A stretch of DNA of 64,000 nucleotides, from NCBI GenBank assembly GCA_018524345.1, contig JADQAZ010000004.1:213182-277181 (forward strand). The letters run 5' to 3'. This document shows, piece after piece, positions 63,935 to 64,000 of this stretch. The notes beneath the pieces are model-generated. The model worked only from the letters and a program-made list of their open reading frames with translations. It did no database searches and was not told where the DNA came from. The DNA comes from Harenicola maris. Its GTDB lineage: Bacteria > Pseudomonadota > Alphaproteobacteria > Rhodobacterales > Rhodobacteraceae. Positions within the stretch are counted from its first letter, which is position 1; each line of letters opens with the position of its first letter. The position numbers were made by a program, and so were the translations under genes.

Positions 63935-64000
63935 ATGGCGAAGGAAAAGTTTGAACGCAGCAAGCCGCATGTGAACATCGGCACCATCGGTCACGTTGAC
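63935..64000 (+). CDS. tuf: Elongation factor Tu, 5' end
   Basis: The first 22 residues MAKEKFERSKPHVNIGTIGHVD of EF-Tu; the gene runs past the window end. AAAGGAGG lies eight bases before the ATG. Its usual place is directly behind fusA; here two accessory genes intervene. Confidence 0.95.
   Translation, partial: MAKEKFERSKPHVNIGTIGHVD

Overview
The window looks like chromosomal DNA of a marine Roseobacter-type alphaproteobacterium (Rhodobacteraceae). The evidence is a high GC content, several TRAP transporters, a dimethylglycine-dehydrogenase-like oxidoreductase next to a trimethylamine-methyltransferase homologue, a Hint-domain secreted protein, and the ribosomal/RNA-polymerase gene order of this family. 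No rRNA, tRNA, IS element, prophage or CRISPR array was seen.

Layout. (1) 1-9023: a sugar-acid region with KDPGal aldolase (dgoA), KDGal kinase (dgoK), a cytoplasmic GAF histidine kinase with a NarL-type response regulator, a tautomerase, an SMP-30 lactonase, an OsmC protein and a TRAP transporter (P-Q-M). Three upstream regions here share a palindrome, TGCGGGTTCCCGCA. (2) 9098-15608 (minus strand): an eight-gene Nit1C-type cluster (nitrilase, radical SAM, N-acetyltransferase, AIR-synthase-like, flavin oxidoreductase, two small nitrogen-starvation proteins and a Pnap_2097/LnmK-like protein). Its last seven genes overlap one another. A MocR-type regulator is divergent from it. (3) 17290-21641: a MarR regulator divergent from a Q-M-P TRAP transporter and an alpha/beta hydrolase, with a clear inverted repeat between them. 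(4) 22286-30517: a tripartite tricarboxylate (TTT) transporter with a fused TctA-TctB, followed by a sugar isomerase, an enolase-superfamily dehydratase, an SDR-like protein, a TetR regulator and a DapA-family aldolase. This is probably a complete uptake and breakdown pathway for an unidentified sugar acid. (5) 30547-35677: DMGDH-like oxidoreductase divergent from an MttB homologue, then a LysR regulator. (6) 35764-39660: pqiA-pqiA-pqiB-pqiC outer-membrane lipid transport operon, then a class V aminotransferase on the other strand.

(7) 41082-64000: the ribosomal/RNA-polymerase supercluster nusG-rplKA, rplJL-rpoBC, rpsL-rpsG-fusA and the start of tuf. Three accessory insertions interrupt it. 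A molybdopterin-domain-like periplasmic protein and a hybrid histidine kinase sit between rplA and rplJ. A block with a membrane protein, LTD-Hint protein, EamA exporter and glycosyltransferase sits between rpoC and rpsL. A sulfotransferase and a lipoprotein sit between fusA and tuf. secE is not next to nusG. The spacers of this supercluster hold unusually strong hairpins, notably two perfect back-to-back palindromes between rpoB and rpoC.

Functional names for families are from recognisable motifs and remembered family knowledge; no database search was run. TRAP and TTT substrates, the chemistry of the Nit1C cluster and the ligands of all regulators remain inference.
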